17,435 bases of DNA from CAKOSP01 sp964370755 (GCA_964370755.1 CAYJKL010000022.1:1-17435); one strand, 5' to 3'; shown: positions 1-7,142, counted from the stretch's first letter. A program made the numbers and translations. The notes: generated by a model from the sequence alone, not told the origin.

Positions 1-2
1 GC

Positions 3-548
3 GCAACTGGACCGACTGGTGCTGATGGTGCAACTGGGCCTACTGGACCTACTGGAGCTGATGGCGCGACTGGACCTACTGGTGCTGATGGTGCAACTGG
101 GCCTACTGGACCTACTGGTTCATCAGGGTTTAATACTTATGCGTTTGCGGTTACAACTACTAACGAAGACGTAGCAATTGACAGTCCGATTTTGTTTACT
201 GCTACACCAGAAATCAATAATATTTCTTTAGATACTACTACTGGAATATTCACTATAGTTGAATCTGGTCAATATTTAATTAATTGGGATGTTTCTGCTC
301 TAAGTACTTCAGCTGGAGGAACACTTATTTCTTTAGGCATATATGATGTTACTAATGGAACTTTTTTATCAAGTATAAATTCTGCAGTTGCATTATCTAA
401 TTCACAAGGTGCTGAGTTATCTGGAACTTTAATTGCTACTTTTGCTGCTGCTCAAGAATTTGAACTTAGAAACGGAACTGGAGATGCAATTACAACAATT
501 GCCACTAATGGTTTTGCTGCTGGCTTATCGATTACAAGGATAAATTAA
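3..548 (+). CDS. Collagen-like surface/exosporium protein with BclA-type C-terminal domain (5' end missing)
   Basis: The reading frame is open from base 3, so the true start lies left of the window; 181 residues are visible. Residues 1 to about 38 are uninterrupted Gly-X-Y triplets rich in GPT, GAT and GAD, the collagen-like stalk of BclA-family filaments. The remaining ~140 residues (from GFNTYAF) form a beta-rich, Ala/Ser/Thr-rich domain ending GLSITRIN, resembling the jelly-roll C-terminal domain of Bacillus and clostridial BclA proteins, which trimerises and sits at the outer tip of surface fibres. The many Thr residues in the triplets are the type of site O-glycosylated in BclA. The stop overlaps the next gene's start (TAATG), tying it to a glycosyltransferase. 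A surface or spore-coat fibre is inferred; the N-terminal targeting part cannot be seen. The TTG at 192 is not a credible start, because the frame continues upstream of it. Confidence 0.85.
   Translation, partial: ATGPTGADGATGPTGPTGADGATGPTGADGATGPTGPTGSSGFNTYAFAVTTTNEDVAIDSPILFTATPEINNISLDTTTGIFTIVESGQYLINWDVSALSTSAGGTLISLGIYDVTNGTFLSSINSAVALSNSQGAELSGTLIATFAAAQEFELRNGTGDAITTIATNGFAAGLSITRIN
9..119 (+). repeat. Collagen Gly-X-Y coding repeats, including an exact 36-base duplication
   Basis: Codons for GPT/GAD/GAT repeat in units of four triplets (36 bases) or three (27 bases). Bases 18-53 recur exactly at 81-116, with a degenerate 27-base copy between (54-80). The block is much richer in G+C than its surroundings, as expected from Gly/Pro codons. 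Such arrays change length by slippage or recombination, so the stalk length probably varies between strains. Confidence 0.9.
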
Positions 549-1639
549 TGAAAGTTGCTGTGTATGCTATTTGCAAAAATGAAGAGAGTTTTGTTGATAG
601 ATGGTATGAATCTATGAAGGAAGCCGATGAAATTTATGTACTTGATACCGGTTCTAGCGATAACACAGTTGAAAAGCTTGAAGCTCTTGGAGTTAAAGTT
701 TTTATTCAAGAAGTTGTTCCATGGAGATTTGATGTTGCTAGAAATTATTCACTTGATTTAGTTTCTTCTGATGTTGATATTTGTGTATGTACTGATTTGG
801 ACGAAGTAATTGAACCCGGTTGGAGAAATATCTTAGAAAAAGTTTGGAAAAAAGATACTACTAGATGTAGATACATTTATAACTGGAAACTTGAGAATGA
901 TAGGCCTATAATATCTTTTTATCAAGAAAAAATTCATTCTAGAAATTATTTTAAATGGATACATCCAGTGCATGAAATACTTAGTTGTAATGATGATGAA
1001 AATTATGTTACTACTGATGATATTATTGTTAATCATTATCCAGATAATACTAAATCTCGTAGTAGTTATCTTCCACTCTTAGAATTATCGGTTACAGAAA
1101 ATCCTAATAATGATCGTAATATGCATTATTTGGGAAGAGAATATATGTTCTATAAAAAATATAATGAATCTATTGATACGTTAATCAAACATTTAGATTT
1201 GCCAAGTGCAACATGGAAAGATGAAAGAGGCGCTTCAATGAGATTCATTGCTAGAAGTTATACAGCTTTGGAAAGATATAATGAAGCAAAAATGTGGTTA
1301 GATAAATCCATATTAGAAACTCCTTATCTTAGAGATCCGTTAATGGAAAAAGCTTTACTGTTATATCATTTAAAGGAATATGATGAGTGTGAGTTACTTG
1401 TAAATAAGGCTTTGAGTATTTCAATTAATAACAAAAGTTATATTAACGAAGTATTTACTTTTGATCATACAGCATATGATTTGCTTGCTATGATTTATAA
1501 TTTTAGAATTAATTTTGATAGAGCATTGTATTATGTTGATAAAGCTATAGAGATTTCTCCAGATAATGAAAGACTTTTAAATAATAAAGCTTATTTTGAA
1601 AAAATGTTACAAGAAAAAGTTACTGAAATTGGTCAGTAA
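548..1639 (+). CDS. Family-2 glycosyltransferase with C-terminal TPR repeats
   Basis: A 363-residue protein. The N-terminal ~150 residues are a GT-A glycosyltransferase family 2 domain: AICKNEE (7-13), DTGSSDNT (33-40), and DLD at 83-85 followed by E, the metal/nucleotide-sugar DxD motif. From about residue 190 to the end the sequence is helical with TPR-like spacing (for example EYMFYKKYNESIDTLIKHL and ALYYVDKAIEISPDNERLL), a domain pairing seen in transferases acting on protein substrates. No signal peptide or membrane segment, so probably cytoplasmic. Its ATG overlaps the preceding collagen-gene stop by one base, indicating translational coupling. In Clostridioides difficile a glycosyltransferase gene (sgtA) is likewise linked to bclA3, and B. 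anthracis BclA is O-glycosylated; I infer that this enzyme glycosylates the collagen-like protein. The sugar donor cannot be told. Confidence 0.85.
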   Translation: MKVAVYAICKNEESFVDRWYESMKEADEIYVLDTGSSDNTVEKLEALGVKVFIQEVVPWRFDVARNYSLDLVSSDVDICVCTDLDEVIEPGWRNILEKVWKKDTTRCRYIYNWKLENDRPIISFYQEKIHSRNYFKWIHPVHEILSCNDDENYVTTDDIIVNHYPDNTKSRSSYLPLLELSVTENPNNDRNMHYLGREYMFYKKYNESIDTLIKHLDLPSATWKDERGASMRFIARSYTALERYNEAKMWLDKSILETPYLRDPLMEKALLLYHLKEYDECELLVNKALSISINNKSYINEVFTFDHTAYDLLAMIYNFRINFDRALYYVDKAIEISPDNERLLNNKAYFEKMLQEKVTEIGQ

Positions 1640-1650
1640 CTTTTTTTTAT
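1614..1650 (+). terminator. Rho-independent terminator of the collagen-like/glycosyltransferase operon
   Basis: Arms 1614-1626 and 1633-1645 are a perfect 13-bp inverted repeat with a 6-base loop, running into a T tract. The stop codon (1637-1639) lies inside the right arm. Confidence 0.85.
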
Positions 1651-1673
1651 AAAAAAATGCCTTACGGCACTTT
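1650..1673 (-). terminator. Terminator of the carboxypeptidase-regulatory-like domain gene
   Basis: On the minus strand AAAGTGCC, a GTAA loop and GGCATTTT form a stem with one G-U pair, followed by seven T (plus-strand A at 1651-1657). It directly follows the stop at 1676-1678 and converges with the plus-strand terminator next to it. Confidence 0.7.
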
Positions 1674-1675
1674 TA

Positions 1676-2536
1676 TTATACTCTTGCTTGTGTAAGTTTT
1701 GCTTTTACAACCCATTTTCCTTCTGGTACTACACCAAAGAAATATCTTCCTTCAGTATTCGTTTTACATGTTTTTCTTAGTTTAAGAGTTTTTGTTTCTC
1801 CTTCACCAATTGATTCATATAAACCTACTGTACAATTCGGAATTGGTACTTTACTAGCATTGTAAACTACACCATTAATAGTTCCTTCTTTTGCTTCTGC
1901 AAGTTTATTAAGATGTATATTTTCTTCTGAATTAGCTCCATCAGTAACTTCAACTGAAACTGGAGTATAAAGTGTATAATCATCTGCTACTGCTGTTAAT
2001 GTATAATTTCCAGCATCAACTTTCGGAAAAATATATTCTCCATCTGTTGCACTTATAGTTTCTGATATAATTGTTCCTGCTCCATTTACCAGTCTTACAA
2101 CCGCACCATCAAAATTATGTCCATTGTTATCGTAAACATATCCATAAATATTTCCTTTGGTATATGTTGTGTCCTCTGCTATGATTAGGTCATTTAGTAC
2201 TAAATCATTTCCTGTATATGTAATACTTCTTTTAGTTGATAATGAATATCCATCTTTTACTGCATATACAATATAATCGCCTTTTGGTACATTTTGAAAT
2301 GTATAATTACCATTTTCATTTGTCATTGTATGTTTTATTGGATTAAACTCAGTGTCAAATAGTTTTACTGTTGCATTTTCGACATCTGTTCCCGATTGAT
2401 CTTCTACTTTACCTGTTATTGTACTGGTATTAATCTCTGGTGCCGTTTCTAATTCTATTTCAACGTACTTTTCTTGTAACTCTGCTAAAGCTATTTCATC
2501 TGAATAATTTAGTGTGTATGTATCTTTTTGATTCAA
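1676..2536 (-). CDS. Protein of three tandem carboxypeptidase-regulatory-like (Ig-fold) domains
   Basis: A 286-residue protein with a short N-terminal segment, then three repeats of a beta-sandwich of the carboxypeptidase regulatory-like/Cna-B-like type: about residues 38-119, 128-210 and 218-286. Each has the signature G-V (GKVEDQSG, GYVYDNNG, GVVYNASK), a central xVxLxD/N strand and a late GxYxFxxVxxGxYxxxA block. There is no signal peptide, sortase motif or enzyme domain, so it is likely a structural or adhesive protein, perhaps a coat component reaching the surface through mother-cell assembly. The start is TTG, preceded at normal spacing by a very G-rich site (AAGGGGGG). It lies 32 bases downstream of the 192-residue gene on the same strand and is probably co-transcribed with it. 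The exact role is unknown. Confidence 0.75.
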   Translation of the reverse strand: MNQKDTYTLNYSDEIALAELQEKYVEIELETAPEINTSTITGKVEDQSGTDVENATVKLFDTEFNPIKHTMTNENGNYTFQNVPKGDYIVYAVKDGYSLSTKRSITYTGNDLVLNDLIIAEDTTYTKGNIYGYVYDNNGHNFDGAVVRLVNGAGTIISETISATDGEYIFPKVDAGNYTLTAVADDYTLYTPVSVEVTDGANSEENIHLNKLAEAKEGTINGVVYNASKVPIPNCTVGLYESIGEGETKTLKLRKTCKTNTEGRYFFGVVPEGKWVVKAKLTQARV

Positions 2537-2568
2537 AATAATCCCCCCTTATTTTTCTAACTTTGAAT

Positions 2569-3147
2569 CTAAACAACATTGAATAATGTTATTTCATATA
2601 AATTTTCGCCTTCTCCTACAGTGAATATCATTCTGTAAGTTTGCGGCCACGAGAATCCTTCTGGTATGTAAAGTTTGTTTGTGTCAAATTTTAAACCTGT
2701 TGGCATTCCTTCTACATAATTTATTACTGCTTCTGGTTCAGTAATAAACTTTATAGTTGTAGCTGTAGTGCCTGGATAGTATTTAAAAGTTTTCATGTCG
2801 TCTTCTCTTTCAATTCTACCACCATTTTCTGTTTCAACAGTCATTGATAAAATTGAGTATCCTGATGATTTTTCTTCATCACATTTTACACATAAGCAAT
2901 CATCAAATAATTCTAACTTACTTGCTAAAATTACCTCAAGTTTTGTGATTGTACTTATCATTTTTTCAACTGATCTATTTACATCTAATAAATCTTGAGG
3001 TTCCTTTGATATTGACATCATATATTTAATTTTTTCTGATTCTATATTAAGAATGCTTGCTAACCCTTTTTGTTCTGCTGCTACTGATGATATTATTTCT
3101 GATATAGCTTCGCATCTATGATTTTTACTAGTAATTTCCTCGTTCAT
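2569..3147 (-). CDS. Unknown protein: helical ESEKIK module plus C-terminal beta domain
   Basis: A 192-residue protein I cannot name. Residues ~12-80 are helical, with EQKGLASILNIESEKIK (25-41) and DVNRSVEKMISTITKLE (55-71) followed by ASKLEL. The same pattern occurs at the C terminus of the divergent cysteine-rich gene. From memory, a related pattern (ILNAEGEKIQ ... VNxSV ... KLE) is common in clostridial surface proteins encoded near collagen-like genes; this was not checked by search. A CLCVKC cluster (84-89) follows, then ~100 residues of predicted beta strands (TFKYYPGTTATTIKF to the end). No signal peptide. ATG is preceded by AAAGGGG at good spacing. Probably co-transcribed with the three-domain gene 32 bases downstream. 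A structural surface or coat role is inference. Confidence 0.65.
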   Translation of the reverse strand: MNEEITSKNHRCEAISEIISSVAAEQKGLASILNIESEKIKYMMSISKEPQDLLDVNRSVEKMISTITKLEVILASKLELFDDCLCVKCDEEKSSGYSILSMTVETENGGRIEREDDMKTFKYYPGTTATTIKFITEPEAVINYVEGMPTGLKFDTNKLYIPEGFSWPQTYRMIFTVGEGENLYEITLFNVV

Positions 3148-3164
3148 TTTTTCCCCTTTCAGTT

Positions 3165-3173
3165 TAATTTATG
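3165..3173 (-). promoter_or_regulatory. Possible sporulation-sigma -10 element (CATANNNTA) for the 192-residue gene
   Basis: The minus strand reads CATAAATTA, matching the -10 pattern CATANNNTA used by the mother-cell factors sigma-K/sigma-E, 17 bases before the AUG with the ribosome site between. No convincing -35 is visible, and short AT-rich matches arise by chance, so this is weak. Confidence 0.25.
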
Positions 3174-3228
3174 CTTTTTTTGAATTTTTGACAGGGCTTT
3201 TTATGTGTAACTTTTTTTAGGCTATAAA

Positions 3229-3237
3229 CATATAGTA
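3229..3237 (+). promoter_or_regulatory. Possible CATANNNTA -10 element for the cysteine-rich gene
   Basis: CATATAGTA lies just before the first start codons (3243-3254), which have no ribosome binding site upstream. If used, transcription would start at or next to the start codon and give a leaderless mRNA. A TTGACA at 3188-3193 has no well-spaced TATAAT partner. Confidence 0.25.
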
Positions 3238-3245
3238 CATTAGTG

Positions 3246-4283
3246 ATGATGATGAAAGAAAAAAATTTATGCAATATAATTGGTAGTTTTGCTAATAACT
3301 TATATGGACCCAGTAAAAAAACTTTATGCGATTTTTTAGAAAATAAAAATAATTGTCTAGACTTTTTCTTATTAGAATTAATAGAAAAATATGTAAGTTT
3401 TACTAAGTATAATAATTGTAGTTATATTGTTATTAAAAAAGGTATTAATGATAAGTTATATATTATAGATACAAATTTTTGTGATCGAGATATTATAGAA
3501 TTAAATATTCCAAATCATAAGTATAACGAACCTTTTCTGAGTTTATGTTATGACCATAATTCCTGTAAAATATATATTGCACAAAAATCAAATGTTTTTT
3601 CTGTTACAATTGACGGAGATTATATAGCGGACGAAATAAATGATTATACTCTGAAAAGTATTGTGACTGAAAATGATTGCGTAAATGTTAATAAATGTTG
3701 TAAGCAAAATTTGAAAGTTTTAAAACCTTGTATTTGCTCTATTGGATTTTCTAATAATTCTATATTTGTTATATATGAGAAATATAAATCTACTTTTATT
3801 TCTAAATTAACTAAGTCTGGTAATTTAGTCAATGATCAATATATTGATGACGAGATTTGCTCTTCGTACATTATTGATTGTGATTGTGAATTATATATAA
3901 TAGCTAATAAAAATGAATGTTTAAAATTTATTTATACATTTTACAAAAGTAATCCTCTTTGTAAAAGTCATAAAAATTATTGTGAGATTGTATTAAATAG
4001 TGAATGTAGAGTTGATATTGAATGTCCTGATATACCTTGTAATTTAGATGGTTGTCTCTGTGAAGTTGTAAGAAGTATTGCTTTAATTGAAAAAGGGATA
4101 GCTAAACTTATTACTTGTGAAAGTGAAAAAATAAAATGCGCTATTGAAAATACTGTTTGCAACGACGAACTAATCGCAATTAATAATTCTGTATCTAAAA
4201 CTATTATGAATATTACAATGCTTGAACAAATGCTTAAAGAAAAGTTAGAGATAGCTATTTCACTTCATAATGAATGCAAATAA
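3246..4283 (+). CDS. Cysteine-rich protein with propeller-like repeats and a C-terminal ESEKIK module
   Basis: About 345 residues with 27 cysteines (~8%), unlike every other gene here; not a recognised family. The middle (roughly 55-245) alternates short beta strands in units of ~45-60 residues (KLYIIDTNFC, KIYIAQKSNVFSVTIDGDYI, SIFVIYEKYKSTFISKLTKSG, ELYIIANKNECLKFIY), reminiscent of beta-propeller blades; the fold is inferred. The last ~75 residues carry the helical module EKGIAKLITCESEKIK ... INNSVSKTIMNITMLEQML--KLE, matching the N-terminal part of the divergent 192-residue protein. No signal peptide. The high Cys content would suit disulfide cross-linking in a spore coat or other insoluble surface layer. 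The start is uncertain: GTG 3243 and ATG 3246, 3249 and 3252 are consecutive codons and none has a visible Shine-Dalgarno site. Confidence 0.65.
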   Translation: MMMKEKNLCNIIGSFANNLYGPSKKTLCDFLENKNNCLDFFLLELIEKYVSFTKYNNCSYIVIKKGINDKLYIIDTNFCDRDIIELNIPNHKYNEPFLSLCYDHNSCKIYIAQKSNVFSVTIDGDYIADEINDYTLKSIVTENDCVNVNKCCKQNLKVLKPCICSIGFSNNSIFVIYEKYKSTFISKLTKSGNLVNDQYIDDEICSSYIIDCDCELYIIANKNECLKFIYTFYKSNPLCKSHKNYCEIVLNSECRVDIECPDIPCNLDGCLCEVVRSIALIEKGIAKLITCESEKIKCAIENTVCNDELIAINNSVSKTIMNITMLEQMLKEKLEIAISLHNECK

Positions 4284-4313
4284 AAAATCATATCAATATC
4301 GGATATGACTTTT
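4283..4313. terminator. Shared bidirectional terminator between convergent genes
   Basis: Arms 4283-4294 and 4302-4313 pair around a 7-base loop, with A tracts on one side and T tracts on the other. The single mismatch (A-C on plus) becomes a G-U pair on the minus strand, so it should work better for the minus-strand operon ending at 4332 while also serving the plus-strand cysteine-rich gene. Confidence 0.7.
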
Positions 4314-4331
4314 TCATTACTTTTAATAATA

Positions 4332-4805
4332 TTATTTATTATCTTTATTAGAATTGTTATATTTTATTCGTAACAATATATTCTCTTTTTCAATACTTTC
4401 TCTATTTTTTTGTGCTTCGATTAGCAAGTAACATTCTGCTATTAGTTTTGCTATTGGACTTTTTAAGTCTATAAATTCTTCGAATAAGTTTCGCAATTCA
4501 TTATATACATCTAATTCTAAAGTTTCTAAAAGCTCATTACTTTCTTTTGAATCGCAACTTAATAAATTGATTGCTAAAACCATTTTATATACTTCCATTA
4601 CATCATAATCTAAATTTTGGGACGATATTATTATACCTGCTATTGAGTACAGTTCTTGAACTCTATCTCCTAAACTTTCTAATCTAACATTTTCTTTGTT
4701 ATACATATCTTCATCGTGAACTATTATATTTTTTAAGTTTTCACTGATTTCATAATATTTTAGATTTTCTTCAACTTTTACTTCTGTTAATTTTCGATTT
4801 TTCAT
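4332..4805 (-). CDS. Hypothetical helical protein, last gene of the nitroreductase/UDG operon
   Basis: I do not recognise this 157-residue protein. It is acidic, almost entirely predicted helical, with no membrane segment, signal peptide, metal motif or tryptophan. Features are a Lys-rich start (MKNRKLTEVKVEENLKYYE), a central hydrophobic helix (ELYSIAGIIISSQNLDY) and a charged tail ending NNSNKDNK. The ATG at 4805 is preferred because an AGGAGGG site (about 4818-4824) lies upstream, although the 12-base gap is long; an in-frame ATG at 4841 would overlap the previous gene by 19 bases and lacks a ribosome site. The gap to the uracil-DNA-glycosylase-like gene is only 17 bases, so they are co-transcribed and possibly functionally linked. 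Confidence 0.6.
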   Translation of the reverse strand: MKNRKLTEVKVEENLKYYEISENLKNIIVHDEDMYNKENVRLESLGDRVQELYSIAGIIISSQNLDYDVMEVYKMVLAINLLSCDSKESNELLETLELDVYNELRNLFEEFIDLKSPIAKLIAECYLLIEAQKNRESIEKENILLRIKYNNSNKDNK

Positions 4806-4822
4806 TTTTACTATTTTCCCTC

Positions 4823-5467
4823 CTAATTTTTTAGTATCCACTTAATATCTTCTACTGCTTTTTCTATATTAAAACTTCCGTTACCTACTGGGTAATATAC
4901 TGGATAAAATTTATATTTTTCTCCATTTATTTCTTTTTCTATACATTTTTTTCGCGTTTGCGATACAGAAATTTTTTCATTTAATATTATAGAACTTACT
5001 TGATTTCCAAAAAGTATTATTTTTTTAGGCTTCACTATATTGAATTCTTCGTATAATGAATCTAAATATATTTTAAACACACTATCTGGTAGAGGCCTTG
5101 CATCTACTTGAGTACATTTGCCTAAGTTTGTTATAAAGTATTTTTTAGTCTTAACGTCACTGTATACTTCATCTGCAAACTCTTCTGTCCACTCTGGTCC
5201 TTTTATTTCTTTAATTTTATTATATATGTTAAGATCTAATAAACCTATGTCATAAAATAGACTCCAAATATTTTTTGTTCCAATCCAAGGTGCTTTAATT
5301 CCGGTCCATTCTTTGCTCGTCGATATATTTCTCTTAGTAGGGTTCATAAATACAAAACATACATCTGGATTTGTAATACATCCTCCACTTGATACAGAAT
5401 CTAAATTTTTATCACCATATTTTTTTTGTAGTTTTATATACCTATTATTTAAATCTTCTAATGTCAT
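4823..5467 (-). CDS. Uracil-DNA glycosylase superfamily-like protein
   Basis: A 214-residue protein with the motif order of the uracil-DNA glycosylase superfamily: an N-terminal active-site-like segment CFVFMNPTKRN (37-47), YFITNLGKCTQ (110-120), a central strand-helix KIILFGNQVSSIIL (139-152), and a C-terminal YPVYYPVGNGSFN (188-200) in the place of the HPS-type DNA-inserting loop. That loop is not the canonical HPSP, and four scattered cysteines (30, 37, 118, 175) do not obviously fit the family-4 iron-sulfur spacing, so subfamily and activity are uncertain. Base-excision removal of uracil or another damaged base is the family-level expectation. ATG 5467 is chosen because AAGGGAG (5481-5487) lies 13 bases upstream; a TTG at 5497 would overlap the nitroreductase and has no ribosome site. 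Second gene of a three-gene operon. Confidence 0.6.
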   Translation of the reverse strand: MTLEDLNNRYIKLQKKYGDKNLDSVSSGGCITNPDVCFVFMNPTKRNISTSKEWTGIKAPWIGTKNIWSLFYDIGLLDLNIYNKIKEIKGPEWTEEFADEVYSDVKTKKYFITNLGKCTQVDARPLPDSVFKIYLDSLYEEFNIVKPKKIILFGNQVSSIILNEKISVSQTRKKCIEKEINGEKYKFYPVYYPVGNGSFNIEKAVEDIKWILKN

Positions 5468-5489
5468 TAGTAAATATAAACTCCCTTCA

Positions 5490-6032
5490 TTAGTCAATAT
5501 ATTTAGTTATATCACTTACTTCATATCTTGATGGAGCTTTTCCACTTTCATCTATATAGCCATAAGTTATTAGCGCTGCGACACTTTCATTTTCTGGTAA
5601 GTCTATAAGTTTTGCTAAGACTTCTTCATCTATAACTCCAAATATACATGTTCCAATACCTTTTTCATGAGCTGCCAAGCAGAAAGTTTGGCACGCTATA
5701 CCAGCATCGAACATTTCCCACTTCATATCACTTTCTGAACCTTCTATTGATTTTATTTTTCCACTTTTACCTTTAACATAACTAAGTATAGCAACATTTT
5801 TTGTTTGTTCTAATGTTTTTATGTTATATGCAAAATTTTTAACGCCTTCTTTTGCTATTTTTGATATGATTTCTTCATTTGTAATAAACGTATATCTTGC
5901 AGTTTGAGAGTTTGCCCATGAAGGAGCAAACCTTGCTGCGTCTACTATTTCATTTAATATTTCTTTTTCAACTATTTTATTCGTATATTTTCTTATACTT
6001 CTTCTTTCTTTTATCATTTCTATTGCTTCCAT
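5490..6032 (-). CDS. Nitroreductase family protein (FMN-dependent oxidoreductase)
   Basis: A 180-residue protein of normal length for the small nitroreductase-like flavoproteins. The N-terminal ERRSIRKY (residues 9-16) is the hallmark FMN-phosphate-binding segment; ARFAPSWANSQTARYTFI (33-50) is the usual second flavin-contact region; the later AGIACQTFCLAAHEKGIGTC and ALITYGYIDE blocks also match the family. These cytoplasmic homodimers transfer electrons from NAD(P)H to nitro compounds, quinones or other acceptors; the true substrate cannot be inferred. ATG is preceded by AGAAGGAGA at ideal spacing, and upstream lies an extended -10. It heads an operon with the UDG-like gene (23 bases downstream at the chosen start) and the hypothetical helical gene. 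Confidence 0.88.
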   Translation of the reverse strand: MEAIEMIKERRSIRKYTNKIVEKEILNEIVDAARFAPSWANSQTARYTFITNEEIISKIAKEGVKNFAYNIKTLEQTKNVAILSYVKGKSGKIKSIEGSESDMKWEMFDAGIACQTFCLAAHEKGIGTCIFGVIDEEVLAKLIDLPENESVAALITYGYIDESGKAPSRYEVSDITKYID

Positions 6033-6052
6033 GTAATCTCCTTCTTAATTTA

Positions 6053-6061
6053 ATTATAACA
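6053..6061 (-). promoter_or_regulatory. Extended -10 promoter of the nitroreductase operon
   Basis: The minus strand reads TGTTATAAT, an exact TGN extended -10, about 20 bases before the start codon; no clear -35 is seen. The same 9-mer precedes recG and the FemABX gene. Confidence 0.65.
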
Positions 6062-6099
6062 TAAAGTTTTTTTATTATATATAGGGCTATACTTCTTTT

Positions 6100-7128
6100 T
6101 TATAGTCCATATTCATCTTTAATGTCTCCAAATATTATTTCAAGTACATCCTCAAGAGTAATTACACCAATAAAATCATCATTTTCTTCTACTATTAATA
6201 TATGTTTTTTGTTTCGCTTCATTTTATTATATGCAGCTATTGCATAATCTTCTTTTGAAATTCTTATAACTTCATGCATAATGTCTTTTAATAATATTTT
6301 GGGAGTTGTAATATTTTTTACTAAATCTTTTATATGCAGGATTCCTTCTACTTCGTTATTTTTATTTACAAGTGGTATTCTGCTATGTTTATATCCACTA
6401 TTTTTCATTCCATTTAGTGCATCTTCTATAGTTAAATCCACACTAAGTGTAAATATTTTATCTTTTTCCACAATTATATCATTTACTTTAATATTATTGA
6501 ATTTTAGAACATTTTTTAGAAGCCTTTGTTCATATTTTTTTATAGCGCCTCTTTCTTCTCCTTGATCTATAATTAGTCTTATTTCTTCTTCTGTAATATG
6601 TTCTTCTTCATACTCACTAACTCCAAATATTTTAGATATACTGTTAGTTATACTTGTCAACATATATACAAATGGTTTTGTAATAATTGCTATTGTTTTA
6701 ATAATATTCACCGAGAAGAACGCTATTTTTTTATCATGTTTCATAGCTACTCTTTTTGGTACAAGTTCTCCAAATAATAACATGAAAAATGAAAGTATTA
6801 TTGTTATTACCACTATAGATATTGTATTCCAAGTGTCTAGTGAAATTTGAGGGATAATATCATATAGTAGAGGTGCTAGTTTTTCTGCAAAAGCTGAAGA
6901 TGCAAACGCAGATGATAAAAATCCTGCTAATGTTATTCCTATTTGAATCGTTGCTAAAAATGAACTGGGTTTTTGAAGTAAACTTAATATGGCTATTGAT
7001 TTTTTATCGCCTTTTTTTGCTTCTTTCTTTATTTTATAATCGTTAAGTGAAATAAACGCTATTTCTGTTGCTGCAAAAAACGCATTTATTAATATTAATA
7101 TAATTAGTAGTATTATTTGTTCTATCAT
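6100..7128 (-). CDS. CNNM/CBS-pair membrane protein (HlyC/CorC-like family), short form
   Basis: A 342-residue protein with an N-terminal CNNM transmembrane domain: hydrophobic segments near residues 1-23, 55-81, 99-122 and 132-163, with the conserved small-residue run ATIQIGITLAGFLSSAFASSAF and FGELVPKRVA. Two CBS domains follow (about 215-270 and 280-335), ending ITLEDVLEIIFGDIKDEYG. The family is linked to Mg2+ or other cation export and is often misnamed hemolysin. Typical members have a further ~80-residue CorC/HlyC C-terminal domain; here the frame stops five residues after FGDIKD, and no remnant of that domain appears in other frames downstream. AAGGAGA precedes the ATG. It appears to be transcribed alone. 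Confidence 0.88.
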   Translation of the reverse strand: MIEQIILLIILILINAFFAATEIAFISLNDYKIKKEAKKGDKKSIAILSLLQKPSSFLATIQIGITLAGFLSSAFASSAFAEKLAPLLYDIIPQISLDTWNTISIVVITIILSFFMLLFGELVPKRVAMKHDKKIAFFSVNIIKTIAIITKPFVYMLTSITNSISKIFGVSEYEEEHITEEEIRLIIDQGEERGAIKKYEQRLLKNVLKFNNIKVNDIIVEKDKIFTLSVDLTIEDALNGMKNSGYKHSRIPLVNKNNEVEGILHIKDLVKNITTPKILLKDIMHEVIRISKEDYAIAAYNKMKRNKKHILIVEENDDFIGVITLEDVLEIIFGDIKDEYGL

Positions 7129-7142
7129 TAGTTCTCCTTTTT

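Noticed and set aside
1..120. A CRISPR-like or satellite repeat array.
   Set aside because: The repeats are in-frame Gly-X-Y codons without unique spacers.
192..548. A separate small gene starting at TTG 192.
   Set aside because: The same frame is open to the left edge and encodes collagen triplets; it is the C-terminal part of one larger gene.
3188..3216. A housekeeping promoter from TTGACA at 3188 for the cysteine-rich gene.
   Set aside because: No TATAAT-like hexamer occurs 16-18 bases downstream; the nearest TATAAA is about 29 bases away.
6070..6110. A terminator just after the CNNM/CBS gene (GGACTATA ... TATAGCCC).
   Set aside because: The stem has a mismatch and is not followed by a T tract on the minus strand, so I do not call it.
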